From Sphingobacterium tabacisoli (GTDB taxonomy: Bacteria > Bacteroidota > Bacteroidia > Sphingobacteriales > Sphingobacteriaceae): DNA of 64,000 nucleotides. The stretch lies in NCBI RefSeq assembly GCF_017908035.1, contig NZ_JAEQMU010000002.1, positions 372,001-436,000 of the forward strand. The letters are read 5' to 3'. Made by a program: the position numbers and the translations under genes. The notes under the pieces are model-generated. The model made no database searches, was not told the origin of the DNA, and worked only from the letters and a program-made list of their open reading frames with translations. This document shows, piece after piece, positions 17,640-27,421 of this stretch. Position 1 is the first letter of the stretch; every line of letters begins with the position of its first letter.

Positions 17640-17904
17640 TTTTAATATGTTGAAATAAGGTGTTTACTATTTTATATGTAGTTGTTAAACAAATTGGATG
17701 CCTTACGGTTTTTTTGAATTGAAATCTGAATTTTTGTCTTGTTTGGTGCTGTTTGACTGTCAAATTTTCCGATTTTCAATAAATGTTATATTTTCGTGGT
17801 GAATTTCAGGGTATTATAATCCGTAATGGGTAAAATCACGTTTGATACTTGCATAATCGCGCTAAACTTCTCATATTTGCACCGTTGAATCCAATAGGAT
17901 TTAC

Positions 17905-17977
<73 letters not shown>

Positions 17978-17984
17978 CTTCATA

Positions 17985-18016
17985 AACTCAGATGCTAAGG
18001 TGTCTGAGTTTTTTTG
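17985..18016 (+). terminator. Terminator of tRNA-Thr
   Basis: Arms AACTCAGA (17985-17992) and TCTGAGTT (18003-18010), then a run of seven T. Confidence 0.85.
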
Positions 18017-18255
18017 TTATAAGTATATTTAGATACCTATAAATTACTGCGTCTGCCTTGTTTTTTGTTAACCTTGAGTTAAAGCTGAAGAGGTAGGCTG
18101 TGTGTTTATGTGAAAACAAATCTATTTTCTTGCAAAAGGGCGCTAAAATAAGTATTTTCATTTCCAATTATTATAGAAATGTTCCAATGGATATCCATGG
18201 TATGGAGTTCTTGAAACCGAAATAGCTGCTTTAAGTAATTTTAAAAGGATGGTAG

Positions 18256-18957
18256 ATGATAGAAATTAAAGATCTGCACAAGTCGTATCAAATGGGGAAA
18301 AACTCCCTGCATGTTCTTAAAGGTATTGATTTTACGGTTAAAGAGGGCGAGTTTGTCTCTATTATGGGAAGTTCAGGATCAGGTAAGTCTACACTTTTGA
18401 ATATTATCGGGATTCTTGATGAGGCCGATAGTGGTACCTATACATTAGATAGTGTTCCTATTAAGAATCTTAATGAGACTATTGCTTCCCGTTATCGAAA
18501 TAAGTTTTTAGGGTTTGTTTTTCAATCGTTTAACCTTATTAATTATAAAAGTGCTTTGGACAATGTCGCATTGCCTTTGTATTATCAGGGCGTGGGACGT
18601 AAGGAACGCATGGAGCGCTCGATGTATTATCTTGAAAAAGTCGGACTAGCAAATTGGGCTAAACATTTACCCAGTGAAATGAGTGGTGGACAAAAACAGC
18701 GTGTGGCCATTGCTAGAGCTTTAGCCGCAGACCCGAAGGTGTTACTGGCCGATGAGCCAACAGGAGCATTGGATACCAAAACATCGTACGAGGTAATGGA
18801 GCTGATACAGCAGATCAATGATGAGGGAAAAACTGTTCTTATTGTAACACATGAGTCTGATATAGCGGAGATGACCAAGCGGATTGTGTTCCTTAAAGAT
18901 GGACAGATTGAGTCTGATAAACCAGTTAATCAGGTGAGAGCCTCAGAGTATGTTTAG
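18256..18957 (+). CDS. ABC transporter ATPase, MacB/LolD type
   Basis: A 233-residue nucleotide-binding protein: Walker A GSSGSGKST near residue 37, signature SGGQKQRVAIARAL near 145, Walker B VLLADEPTGALD near 165, and an H-loop histidine in VTHES. It powers the two MacB-type permeases encoded next to it. It overlaps the first permease gene by 8 bp, implying coupled translation. It is the first gene of a five-gene tripartite efflux operon (ATPase, permease, permease, adaptor, TolC). Confidence 0.92.
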   Translation: MIEIKDLHKSYQMGKNSLHVLKGIDFTVKEGEFVSIMGSSGSGKSTLLNIIGILDEADSGTYTLDSVPIKNLNETIASRYRNKFLGFVFQSFNLINYKSALDNVALPLYYQGVGRKERMERSMYYLEKVGLANWAKHLPSEMSGGQKQRVAIARALAADPKVLLADEPTGALDTKTSYEVMELIQQINDEGKTVLIVTHESDIAEMTKRIVFLKDGQIESDKPVNQVRASEYV

Positions 18958-20197
18958 TATAGAAAGATGGCAGGAAATATTTGAAGGATTGTTTAAGAAC
19001 AAGCTTCGAACTGTTTTGACTGGAGTGTCTGTGGCTTCGGGAATTTTTATTTTGGTGATTCTCCTTGGTGCAGGTAACGGTATTCAGAATGGTATTCAAA
19101 AACAGTTTGAACAAGATGCTGTAAATCGTATTTCGGTTTGGCCTGGTATTACGCAAAAAGAATATAACGGATTAGGGATTGGTCGGGAGATTCAACTTCA
19201 TAATTCAGACTATACTACGGCGCTGACACTTCTTTCTGATCATATTGAATATAAGTCCGCCGTTTACTCCGTTTGGAGTGGAAATATGGTGTTCAAAAAA
19301 GAAACTGGAACCTATAGGGTAGAAGGAGTACATCCTGACTATCAATTTATCGAAAATGCTTCTATCGTGAAAGGAAGATTTTTGAATCAATCTGATATCG
19401 CGAATTATGAAAAGCATGTTGTTATAGGACAAAAGGTTGCTAACGATTTATTTAAGGGCGAAGAGGAGTTATTGGGGCAGGAGCTGAGCATTTCGGGTAC
19501 GATTTATAAGGTTATTGGTGTTTTTACGGATCCAGGAGGTGAAAGGGAGGAGAGTCGGGTGTATATCCCTATTTCTACCGCTCAACGTGCTTATAGCGCC
19601 GGGGACAAGATCCGTAGTATTGTTTTTACGCTAAAGAGGAATGCTGATTTTGATAACGCGGTAGCTGAATCACATGAATTTACACAAAAGTTAGAAACCT
19701 TTCTTAGGGCAAGGCATACTATTGCTCCTGATGATAAAGGAGCTTTGCATATTAATAATTCTTTAGATCAGGCAAAGAATATTTACATTATAACTGGTGG
19801 TGTAAAGGCTTTCTTTTGGTTTGTGGGGATATGTACGATTATCGCTGGAGTGGTCGGGGTTGGAAATATCATGCTTATTATCGTAAAGGAAAGAACAAAA
19901 GAGATTGGTATAAGGAAAGCTTTGGGGGCATCCCCCTTTTCCATTATTTCCATGATATTACAGGAAGCAGTTTTTATTACTGTAGTGGCTGGTTTCTCGG
20001 GACTTGTTTTCGGTTTGCTTGTGTGGGAGTTTGTAGGGCCTTCGATTGAAACTGATTTTTTTACGCGTCCTGAAGTTGATTTTAATGTCGCTATTACTAC
20101 ATTAGTTATTTTGGTCGTAGCAGGTGCTTTTGCCGGTTTCGTACCTGCTTATAGGGCCGCCAAAATCAGACCGATTATTGCACTAAGGGGGGATTGA
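18950..20197 (+). CDS. MacB-like ABC transporter permease (first of two)
   Basis: A 415-residue inner-membrane protein: one N-terminal transmembrane helix (VLTGVSVASGIFILVILLGAG), a large periplasmic MacB core domain (residues about 45-275), and three C-terminal helices (from about 280) containing NIMLIIVKERTKEIGIRKALGA, the FtsX-type signature. Such permeases move substrates from the periplasm into a TolC conduit in a mechanotransmission mode. Its substrate (macrolide, peptide, lipopeptide) is not predictable. It is followed one base later by a second permease, so the transporter is probably a heterodimer. Confidence 0.9.
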   Translation: MFSIERWQEIFEGLFKNKLRTVLTGVSVASGIFILVILLGAGNGIQNGIQKQFEQDAVNRISVWPGITQKEYNGLGIGREIQLHNSDYTTALTLLSDHIEYKSAVYSVWSGNMVFKKETGTYRVEGVHPDYQFIENASIVKGRFLNQSDIANYEKHVVIGQKVANDLFKGEEELLGQELSISGTIYKVIGVFTDPGGEREESRVYIPISTAQRAYSAGDKIRSIVFTLKRNADFDNAVAESHEFTQKLETFLRARHTIAPDDKGALHINNSLDQAKNIYIITGGVKAFFWFVGICTIIAGVVGVGNIMLIIVKERTKEIGIRKALGASPFSIISMILQEAVFITVVAGFSGLVFGLLVWEFVGPSIETDFFTRPEVDFNVAITTLVILVVAGAFAGFVPAYRAAKIRPIIALRGD

Positions 20198-20198
20198 T

Positions 20199-21467
20199 AT
20201 GTTTAATAGAGATAACTGGAGTGAAATAATAGCAGCACTTTCTGCTAATCCGTTCAGAACGCTGATCACCGCTTTTGGTGTGTTCTGGGGGATATTTATT
20301 TTAATAATACTGTTGTCCGCGAGTCAGGGCTTACAGAATGGTATTAAGAGACAGATGGGGGGATTGTCCACGAATACTATGTTTATGTGGGCCAATTCAA
20401 CATCCAAACCTTATAAAGGGCTCCCTCAGGGGCGAAGTTTTAACTATAAAAATGGCGATGTAGAAGCAATCAAACAGCGTATAGAGGGGCTGCTATATGT
20501 GTCCCCTAGAAATCAGTTGGGCGGATTTGGAGGTAACAATAACGTAGTGAGAGGGACAAAAACGGGAGCGTACAATGTGTATGGTGATTATCCTGAATTT
20601 ATTTTGCAGCAGCCGATGGATATTGTGAAGGGACGCTTTGTGAACTATGGTGATATTGATAGTAAACGGAAAGTCGCAGTTATTGGGGAGGGAGTAATTC
20701 GGGAGTTGTATATGCCAGACGAGGAGGTCTTGGGTTCGTATATAAAAGTACAAGGGGTCAACTTTATGGTAGTGGGTGTCTATAAAAGTATTTCTAATCT
20801 GGGCGGAAATGCAGAAGAGAGCCAGAAGGAAGTTTTTGTGCCGTTTACGACATTTCAACAAGCCTTTAATTATGGTGATGTAGTGGGGTGGATGGCAATA
20901 ACTGCAAAGGACGATATGCCGATTACGGATCTAAAACAGGGAATTTTTGATCTGCTAAAGCAAAGACATAGTATTAATCCTGATGATGAGCGGGCAATTG
21001 GGCACTTTGATTTGTATCAGGAGTTTAAAAAAATAAATGGTTTGTTCTCGATTTTGACTGCGGTATCTTATTTCGTAGGTATTTTTATCTTAGTTTCTGG
21101 AATTATCGGGATTGTAAATATCATGCTGATTATCGTTAAGGAACGCACACAGGAAATAGGGATTCGTAGAGCTTTGGGAGCAACTCCATGGATAATAATA
21201 AAGCAGATACTAGCGGAATCCGTTGTATTGTCACTTATCTCAGGAATGGCAGGAATTATTTTTGCTTCATTGGTTTTGAGTCTCATTAATTGGGGACTTG
21301 ACCAAGCTCCTAATGCGAATGAGATTCCCATTGTAAATCCAAGTGTGAATTTGGGAGTAGTGGCTGCTGCTTTGATCATATTGGTTTTTGCAGGGCTGTT
21401 AGCAGGATTAATTCCAGCAATTACGGCGGTGAAAGTGAAGCCTATTGATGCTTTGCGAGTAGAGTAA
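20199..21467 (+). CDS. MacB-like ABC transporter permease (second of two)
   Basis: A 422-residue paralogue of the preceding permease with the same order: N-terminal helix (TLITAFGVFWGIFILIILLSAS), periplasmic core, and the FtsX block NIMLIIVKERTQEIGIRRALGA before the last helices. The one-base gap to the upstream permease gives translational coupling. Together they should form the membrane part of an ATP-driven efflux pump with the adaptor and TolC proteins downstream. Confidence 0.9.
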   Translation: MFNRDNWSEIIAALSANPFRTLITAFGVFWGIFILIILLSASQGLQNGIKRQMGGLSTNTMFMWANSTSKPYKGLPQGRSFNYKNGDVEAIKQRIEGLLYVSPRNQLGGFGGNNNVVRGTKTGAYNVYGDYPEFILQQPMDIVKGRFVNYGDIDSKRKVAVIGEGVIRELYMPDEEVLGSYIKVQGVNFMVVGVYKSISNLGGNAEESQKEVFVPFTTFQQAFNYGDVVGWMAITAKDDMPITDLKQGIFDLLKQRHSINPDDERAIGHFDLYQEFKKINGLFSILTAVSYFVGIFILVSGIIGIVNIMLIIVKERTQEIGIRRALGATPWIIIKQILAESVVLSLISGMAGIIFASLVLSLINWGLDQAPNANEIPIVNPSVNLGVVAAALIILVFAGLLAGLIPAITAVKVKPIDALRVE

Positions 21468-21521
21468 AGGTGGGCATATTGATTAAGATTTAAACATTGA
21501 ACTTTAAACTAAAAATATAAG

Positions 21522-22619
21522 ATGAAAAAAGGCTGTACGATTTCAATTTTAGTTTTTTTAGCAATTGCTTTTGTAGGTGCTTTGGTGTGGCTGTATCAGA
21601 AGAACAAACAACCCACGGTAGTCTACGAGACGGTACAAGCTGAAATTCGCTCTATTTCCAAAAGTACGGTAGCTACCGGAAATATTAATCCTAAGGAGGA
21701 GGTGTTGATTAAGCCTAATATCTCGGGTATTATCGATGTGGTTTATGTTGAGGCTGGTGATTATATTAAATCAGGTGATCTGATTGCAGAGATTAAAGTG
21801 GTGCCGAATGTCTCCAGCTTAAATCAGGCGAACAACCAAATCGAATCGGCTAAAATAGATTTAGAGAACCAAAAGCGAATATTTGAGCGACAAAAGATGC
21901 TTTTTGATAAAGGTGTAATTTCAGCAAATGATTTTGATGCTGCACAAACTACCTATAGACAGGCGCAACAGACTTATAGTTCTACGGTACAGAATGCTGA
22001 AATTATCAGAACGGGGACCACAACCGGATTGGCGAATATGGCACAGACACGGATTCGTTCGACGGTGTCGGGAATGGTGCTGGATGTGCCGGTGAAAAAA
22101 GGAAATCAAGTCATTGAGGCGAATAACTTTAATGAAGGAACGACGATTGCAAGTTTAGCGGATGTCAGCAATATGATTTTTGAGGGAAAACTAGATGAAT
22201 CCGAGGTTGGCAAAATCCGATTAGGACTTCCTTTGGAAATTACCGTTGGAGCAATTGAAAACAAAAAGTTCCATGCTGTTTTAGATTATATCGCGCCTAA
22301 AGGAGTGAATGAAAATGGAGCAATGCAGTTTCCGATAAAAGGAAATCTCATCAATAAAGATACGACGTTTATTCGTTCGGGATTGAGTGCGAATGCTTCT
22401 ATTGTTTTGGAAAATGCGGAGAACGTATTGGCGCTGAAAGAGGGGGTAGTTCAGTATGATGAAAAAACGAAGAAATCTTTCGTTGAAGTGGAGGTGGCTC
22501 CTCAAAAATTTGAGCGTAGAGATGTGGAACTGGGGGTGAGTGACGGAATTTACGTGGAAATAAAGAGTGGCATTACGAAAGATAACAAGATTAAAATCTG
22601 GAATCAAGTCAAGAAGTAA
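21522..22619 (+). CDS. HlyD/MacA-type periplasmic adaptor protein
   Basis: A 365-residue membrane-fusion protein: an N-terminal membrane anchor (residues 7-24), a split lipoyl domain (ISGIIDVVYVEAGDYIKSGDLIAEI), an alpha-helical hairpin (residues about 105-165, rich in Gln), and beta-barrel and membrane-proximal domains after it. It links the MacB-like permeases to the TolC-like channel. It lies in the same operon, 54 bp after the second permease. Confidence 0.92.
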   Translation: MKKGCTISILVFLAIAFVGALVWLYQKNKQPTVVYETVQAEIRSISKSTVATGNINPKEEVLIKPNISGIIDVVYVEAGDYIKSGDLIAEIKVVPNVSSLNQANNQIESAKIDLENQKRIFERQKMLFDKGVISANDFDAAQTTYRQAQQTYSSTVQNAEIIRTGTTTGLANMAQTRIRSTVSGMVLDVPVKKGNQVIEANNFNEGTTIASLADVSNMIFEGKLDESEVGKIRLGLPLEITVGAIENKKFHAVLDYIAPKGVNENGAMQFPIKGNLINKDTTFIRSGLSANASIVLENAENVLALKEGVVQYDEKTKKSFVEVEVAPQKFERRDVELGVSDGIYVEIKSGITKDNKIKIWNQVKK

Positions 22620-22718
22620 TCCAATCGGTTGATGGAATACGGTCTTCTTGTAGAAGTGAGGGCGCTCCATGGAGCTAACAAATAAGAGTTATAACTAGCG
22701 TATACTGAAGAAAGAAAC

Positions 22719-24098
22719 ATGAATATTGTGTCAAAAATAATTGCTGTCATTTGCCTTCTTTCGGCAAATGAGGCTTTTCCCCAAAAGAAATGGACGTTGG
22801 AGGAGTGTGTAGCTTACGCTATTGATAACAACGTTTCTATTGGACAGACCGAACTGGATAATAAGCTTGCTGAGATCGATAAAAAAGATGCTTTCGGGAG
22901 TTTTTTGCCCAATGTGAACGCAAATGCTTCGCACTCTTGGAACAGGGGGCTGAATACCAATATTACTACAGGTATCTTAGAAAATCAAACGACACAGTTT
23001 ACTTCGATGGGTGCATCTTTGGGGATCGATCTTTTTAAAGGTATGCAGAATCAAAACCGTTTCAGAAAAGCCAAGCTGGCGTTGATATCTTCTCAATATC
23101 AGCATCTGAAAATGGAGGAGGATGTAGCGTTGAATGTAGTTAATGCTTATTTGCAGGTCCTGTTTAATAAAGAAGCTGTAAAAGTTCAGAAACAACAGTT
23201 TGAGACGGATAGTCTACAATTGGTGCGCTCGGAGGTTCTGGTCGATGCGGGGATGATACCTAGAGGTGACTTGTTTGATATAAAAGCAACTATTGCTACA
23301 GACAAACAACGGATTATTGAGGCTCAGTATGCTTTGCTTATATCTAAAATGAGCTTAGCGCAACTGCTGCAGATGAAGGAATTCAAAGATTTTGATATTG
23401 CGGATGTAGCGTACGAATTTCAAGTGAATAGTATTCTATTGGAGGGGCCAGAATCTATTTTTGGCAAAGCTAAGAATGAACGTACCGAGCTGAAAATTGC
23501 CGAAAACAATGTGAAAATTGCGGAAAAGGAAATCGAAATAGCTAAAGGAGCTTATTTACCTACGCTTAGTGGTTTTTATGGGTTCAGTTCGCGTGTTTCG
23601 TATGCTAAGATTCCTGATGGACAAGGAGGACTTAAAAATCCTCCCCCTTTCTTCGAACAGTTTAACCTTTACAAAGGACATAATTTTGGATTTCAATTAA
23701 GTATTCCGATTTTTAATGGCTTTTCGACCCGTAACAATGTTTCAAGGTCTAAAGTGAATTTAGACAAAAGTAAGTTGACTTTAGAACAGACTGAACTTGA
23801 TTTGGAACGGAATATTTATACGGCATATTCAGATGCTAAAGGGGCCTTGGAAACTTATATGGCAACTAAGGAAATGTTGAAAGCTCGGGAAGAAGCGTTC
23901 CGCTATACAAAAGAACGCTATGAAAATGGAATGGCTACAGGTTTTGATTATAATCAGTCGCAGACCCTCTTGGTAAACATTCAATCCGATTTGCTAAGAA
24001 CAAAGTACGATTATCTGTTTCGCACAAAGATACTGGAGTTTTATTTCGGTATTCCGATTATTAAGAGAGAAGTACTTGATGGGCAAGGAACCGATTAA
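22719..24098 (+). CDS. TolC family outer-membrane efflux channel
   Basis: A 459-residue protein with a signal peptide (MNIVSKIIAVICLLSANEAFPQ) and two copies of the outer-membrane efflux protein repeat, each with long helices; an example is the stretch RYENGMATGFDYNQSQTLLV near the end. It forms the outer-membrane exit duct for the upstream ABC pump. The 99-bp gap before it contains a 12-bp palindrome (22664-22675) but no obvious terminator, so it is probably in the same operon. Confidence 0.92.
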   Translation: MNIVSKIIAVICLLSANEAFPQKKWTLEECVAYAIDNNVSIGQTELDNKLAEIDKKDAFGSFLPNVNANASHSWNRGLNTNITTGILENQTTQFTSMGASLGIDLFKGMQNQNRFRKAKLALISSQYQHLKMEEDVALNVVNAYLQVLFNKEAVKVQKQQFETDSLQLVRSEVLVDAGMIPRGDLFDIKATIATDKQRIIEAQYALLISKMSLAQLLQMKEFKDFDIADVAYEFQVNSILLEGPESIFGKAKNERTELKIAENNVKIAEKEIEIAKGAYLPTLSGFYGFSSRVSYAKIPDGQGGLKNPPPFFEQFNLYKGHNFGFQLSIPIFNGFSTRNNVSRSKVNLDKSKLTLEQTELDLERNIYTAYSDAKGALETYMATKEMLKAREEAFRYTKERYENGMATGFDYNQSQTLLVNIQSDLLRTKYDYLFRTKILEFYFGIPIIKREVLDGQGTD

Positions 24099-24144
24099 TT
24101 CCGCTATGCTCTCTATTGATCTATGATATAGCGCATAGCGGAAT
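24098..24144. terminator. Inverted repeat closing the efflux operon
   Basis: Perfect 12-bp arms ATTCCGCTATGC (24098-24109) and their complement (24133-24144), 23-base loop, between the convergent tolC-like and ABC-F genes. No strong T tract, so efficiency is uncertain. Confidence 0.55.
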
Positions 24145-24168
24145 CTGACGGAGAGGTTGTTATGCTGA

Positions 24169-26079
24169 TTAGCCTTCTAATTCGATGATTTCCTCTGCAA
24201 TTCTTTCCCAATCGTTTTGCAACTGTTGGTATTCTGCTTTGGTTGAATTGTATTTACGGGTGATGTCCTGTAATTTGGTCGCATCAGAATATATTTCTTC
24301 ATTAGCAAGCTGTATTTCCAATTCTTTAACATCTGCCTCCTTGAGTGCAATTTGTTGCTCTAATTGGGCTAGTTCTTTATTCTTTTTCAGGATTAGCCTT
24401 TTGTTATCTTCTGTAGGTGCCACCTTCTTCTCTTTTTTAGGCTCTTCCTTTACGACTTTTTTCTCTACAACTGGCTTTTGGACACGTTTTGAGTTCCAGA
24501 TTTCATATTCTTCATAGGTGCCAGGATATTCTTTTATTTCTTTGTCTTCGATGAACCAGATTTTATTGGCTACATGCTCTAAGAAGTAACGATCGTGAGA
24601 TACCACAATTAATGTTCCTTCATATTGCTGTAATGCTTGAATCAGGATATTGACAGAAGCCATGTCCAAGTGGTTGGTCGGCTCATCTAGTACAAGGAAG
24701 TTTGCATCGGCTGTTAACGCTTTTGCTAGTGCTACACGGGATTTTTCACCACCGGATAATACTTTGATTTTCTTAAACACATCATCTCCTGTAAATAGAA
24801 AGGAGCCTAGGATAGACCGAAGTTCTGTTTCGGTATGTTTGGGGGCAAAGTTTTGTAGCTCTTGAAGGATAGAGTTTTCGAGATGTAATGCTTCTAGCTG
24901 GTGCTGTGCAAAGAAGGTCTGCAATACGTTATGGCCTTTTACACTAGTTCCTTTGTAGTCCGAGTCGGCATCTGCTACTATGCGTAACAGTGTGGATTTA
25001 CCTTTACCATTGGCTCCGATCAAAGCAATTTTATCCCCTTTTTCGATAAGTCCATCGGTATCCCGTAATATTTCAAGGTTAGGATAAGACTTGGAAATGT
25101 TTTCTAGGGTGACGACATGCCGTCCTGATGGTTTCGAAAATTTGAAGCTGAAATTTACTTCTGGGTTGTCATCATCAACATCGGATATCTTATCCATTTT
25201 ATCCAATGCTTTGATACGTGATTGTACCATCTTCGCTTTGGAGGCTTTAGCGCGGAAGCGTTCAATTAATTTTTCTTCCTGCTTTATTTTTGCTTGCTGA
25301 TTTTTAAACTGATTGCCTTGAATTTCTTCACGCAATGACTTTTCTTCAAGGTAGAATGAATAATTCCCTGCATATAGGGTTAGTTTCCCACGTTTAGACT
25401 CTACCGTTTTATTGATGATACGGTCCAAGAAATAACGGTCGTGGGATACAATTACGATTGCTCCTTCAAATCCCTGTAAATAGTTTTCAAGCCACTTAAT
25501 GGAGGGAAGGTCCAAGTGGTTGGTAGGCTCATCGAGTAATAGGATATCTGGTGCTTGGAGTAGTATTCGTGCCAGCATGACGCGCATACGCCATCCTCCA
25601 GAGAAGGTGGCCAAGGGACGTTGTTGTTCTTCCTGTGAGAAGCCAAGCCCTGCTAGGATTTCATTAGCCCTGAATTCGATATTATAGCCATCTAAGGCTT
25701 CAAACTCCATTTGCTTATCGCTGAGTTTGTTTAAAATGTCGTCGGAATAATCTGTTTCTAACTTTTTTAACAGCACTTCTATCTCTGCATGTAGTTCATT
25801 CTGGCGCGTAAATGCTTCCATCGCTACATAAAGGATGCTTTTTTCGGAATGATAGGATAAGAGATCCTGATTCAGGTAGCCTATTTTTAAATCCTTTGCC
25901 ATTGAAATAGAGCCGGAAGTAGGGGCGTAATCTCCAACGATCAACTTTAGTAAGGTAGATTTTCCCGCTCCATTAGCACCGATCAATCCCGCTTTGTCTC
26001 CCGGTTTGATATGCCAGTTTGCTTCGTCATATAGGGCTCTTGCGCCTATTTCAAATGTTAAATTATTTATTGATATCAT
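24169..26079 (-). CDS. ABC-F family ATPase with C-terminal coiled coil (Uup/YheS-like)
   Basis: A 636-residue soluble protein with two ABC domains (Walker A GANGAGKST near residue 35 and GANGKGKST near 355), a linker between them rich in charged helices (the P-site tRNA interaction motif region of ABC-F proteins), and a C-terminal coiled coil from about residue 550 to the end. ABC-F proteins act on ribosomes, some giving antibiotic protection. Without a membrane partner it is not a transporter. A second ABC-F lies at 44738-46369. A TACTTTTG -7 element is on the minus strand at 26203-26210. Confidence 0.9.
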   Translation of the reverse strand: MISINNLTFEIGARALYDEANWHIKPGDKAGLIGANGAGKSTLLKLIVGDYAPTSGSISMAKDLKIGYLNQDLLSYHSEKSILYVAMEAFTRQNELHAEIEVLLKKLETDYSDDILNKLSDKQMEFEALDGYNIEFRANEILAGLGFSQEEQQRPLATFSGGWRMRVMLARILLQAPDILLLDEPTNHLDLPSIKWLENYLQGFEGAIVIVSHDRYFLDRIINKTVESKRGKLTLYAGNYSFYLEEKSLREEIQGNQFKNQQAKIKQEEKLIERFRAKASKAKMVQSRIKALDKMDKISDVDDDNPEVNFSFKFSKPSGRHVVTLENISKSYPNLEILRDTDGLIEKGDKIALIGANGKGKSTLLRIVADADSDYKGTSVKGHNVLQTFFAQHQLEALHLENSILQELQNFAPKHTETELRSILGSFLFTGDDVFKKIKVLSGGEKSRVALAKALTADANFLVLDEPTNHLDMASVNILIQALQQYEGTLIVVSHDRYFLEHVANKIWFIEDKEIKEYPGTYEEYEIWNSKRVQKPVVEKKVVKEEPKKEKKVAPTEDNKRLILKKNKELAQLEQQIALKEADVKELEIQLANEEIYSDATKLQDITRKYNSTKAEYQQLQNDWERIAEEIIELEG

Positions 26080-26202
26080 TTCAGATGTATGCTTTTACTT
26101 TTTGATCTGCTAACTCGCGGATCGGATTGACTTTTCATCGTCCTCAATATGTGCCGATTGCCCTCGATAAAATGTTTTACATCTTTATCGGGATTTAAAA
26201 AG

Positions 26203-26240
26203 CAAAAGTAGTGATTATTTCTGCTTCTTTTCTACCTTTG
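26203..26240. promoter_or_regulatory. Back-to-back -7 elements for the ABC-F gene and pyrD
   Basis: TACTTTTG on the minus strand (26210 to 26203) faces the ABC-F gene and TACCTTTG on the plus strand (26233-26240) faces pyrD. Both match TAnnTTTG; neither has a clear TTTG at -33. The two would compete for polymerase. Confidence 0.45.
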
Positions 26241-26308
26241 TGCAGATATGCCAAAAGTGATACAAGCTTTTTTAGTGCAATTTCTTCGATAACTTTTTAT
26301 GTTATATT

Positions 26309-27343
26309 ATGTATAAATTAGTAAAGCCAATTTTCTTTTCAATGAACCCTGAAAAGGCGCATCATACGGTGACGGGAGGGTTGAAAAATTTCTCAAAGAT
26401 CTGGGGTGCGAAGGCCTTGCTCAAGTCTATTTATAGTGTGTCCGATCCACGTTTGGAGCGTGAGGTTTTTGGACTTAAGTTTAAAAATCCGGTAGGACTA
26501 GCCGCTGGTTTTGATAAAAATGCGGAGTACATTGAGGATATGGCCAAATTTGGATTTGGTTTTATCGAGATCGGTACGGTGACGCCAAGGCCTCAGCCTG
26601 GTAACGATAAACCGCGTATGTTTCGCTTGGTGGATGATGCTGCACTAATCAACCGGATGGGCTTTAATAACCAAGGTGCGGATGTGGCTGCGGGACGATT
26701 GAAACACCTTAAGGATAGAGAAGGAGTCATTATTGGTGGTAATATTGGGAAAAATAAGGTTACTCCAAACGAGGAGGCCGTGAATGATTATATCTATTGT
26801 TTTCACGCTCTGTACGAATACGTGGATTATTTTGTGGTGAATGTGAGTTCGCCTAATACTCCGGGATTACGAGATCTGCAGGAGAAAGAACCGTTGATGC
26901 GGATTTTAGATACATTGCAACAGCTCAATCTGGAAAAACCAAAAGCAAAGCCAATTTTATTAAAGATAGCACCAGATCTGACGGATAGCCAACTGGATGA
27001 TATTGTAGAGATTGTTACAGAAACTAAGATTGCTGGTGTAATAGCAACGAATACGACCATTTCTAGAGAAGGACTTTGTAGTGCTCCTGAATTGCTTAAT
27101 GAGGCCGGAGGGGTAAGTGGTAAGCCTCTTACAGAACGTTCCACCGAAGTGATACGTTATCTTTCTCAGAAATCGAATAAGGCTTTCCCTATTATAGGTG
27201 TAGGCGGTATACATTCCGGACAGGACGCTGTAGACAAGCTCGAAGCTGGGGCTGCGCTAGTACAAGTGTATACAGGTTTTATTTATGAAGGCCCTGGATT
27301 AGTCAGTGCTATTTGTAAACACCTACTGAAGACAGGAAAGTGA
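26309..27343 (+). CDS. pyrD: Dihydroorotate dehydrogenase (quinone), class 2
   Basis: A 344-residue FMN enzyme that oxidises dihydroorotate to orotate with membrane quinone in pyrimidine synthesis. The N-terminal helix ([19 protein letters not shown]) is the membrane-association segment of class 2 enzymes. FMN and substrate motifs include [31 protein letters not shown] (with the catalytic Ser) and GGIHSG. Single gene, standard length. Confidence 0.95.
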   Translation: MYKLVKPIFFSMNPEKAHHTVTGGLKNFSKIWGAKALLKSIYSVSDPRLEREVFGLKFKNPVGLAAGFDKNAEYIEDMAKFGFGFIEIGTVTPRPQPGNDKPRMFRLVDDAALINRMGFNNQGADVAAGRLKHLKDREGVIIGGNIGKNKVTPNEEAVNDYIYCFHALYEYVDYFVVNVSSPNTPGLRDLQEKEPLMRILDTLQQLNLEKPKAKPILLKIAPDLTDSQLDDIVEIVTETKIAGVIATNTTISREGLCSAPELLNEAGGVSGKPLTERSTEVIRYLSQKSNKAFPIIGVGGIHSGQDAVDKLEAGAALVQVYTGFIYEGPGLVSAICKHLLKTGK

Positions 27344-27421
27344 TTTTATGTTTTTTAACTATTTAGGGTAAAAATTCAAAGATTTTATTTGCTATCTTGT
27401 ATCCATCAAATTTATAATGAT

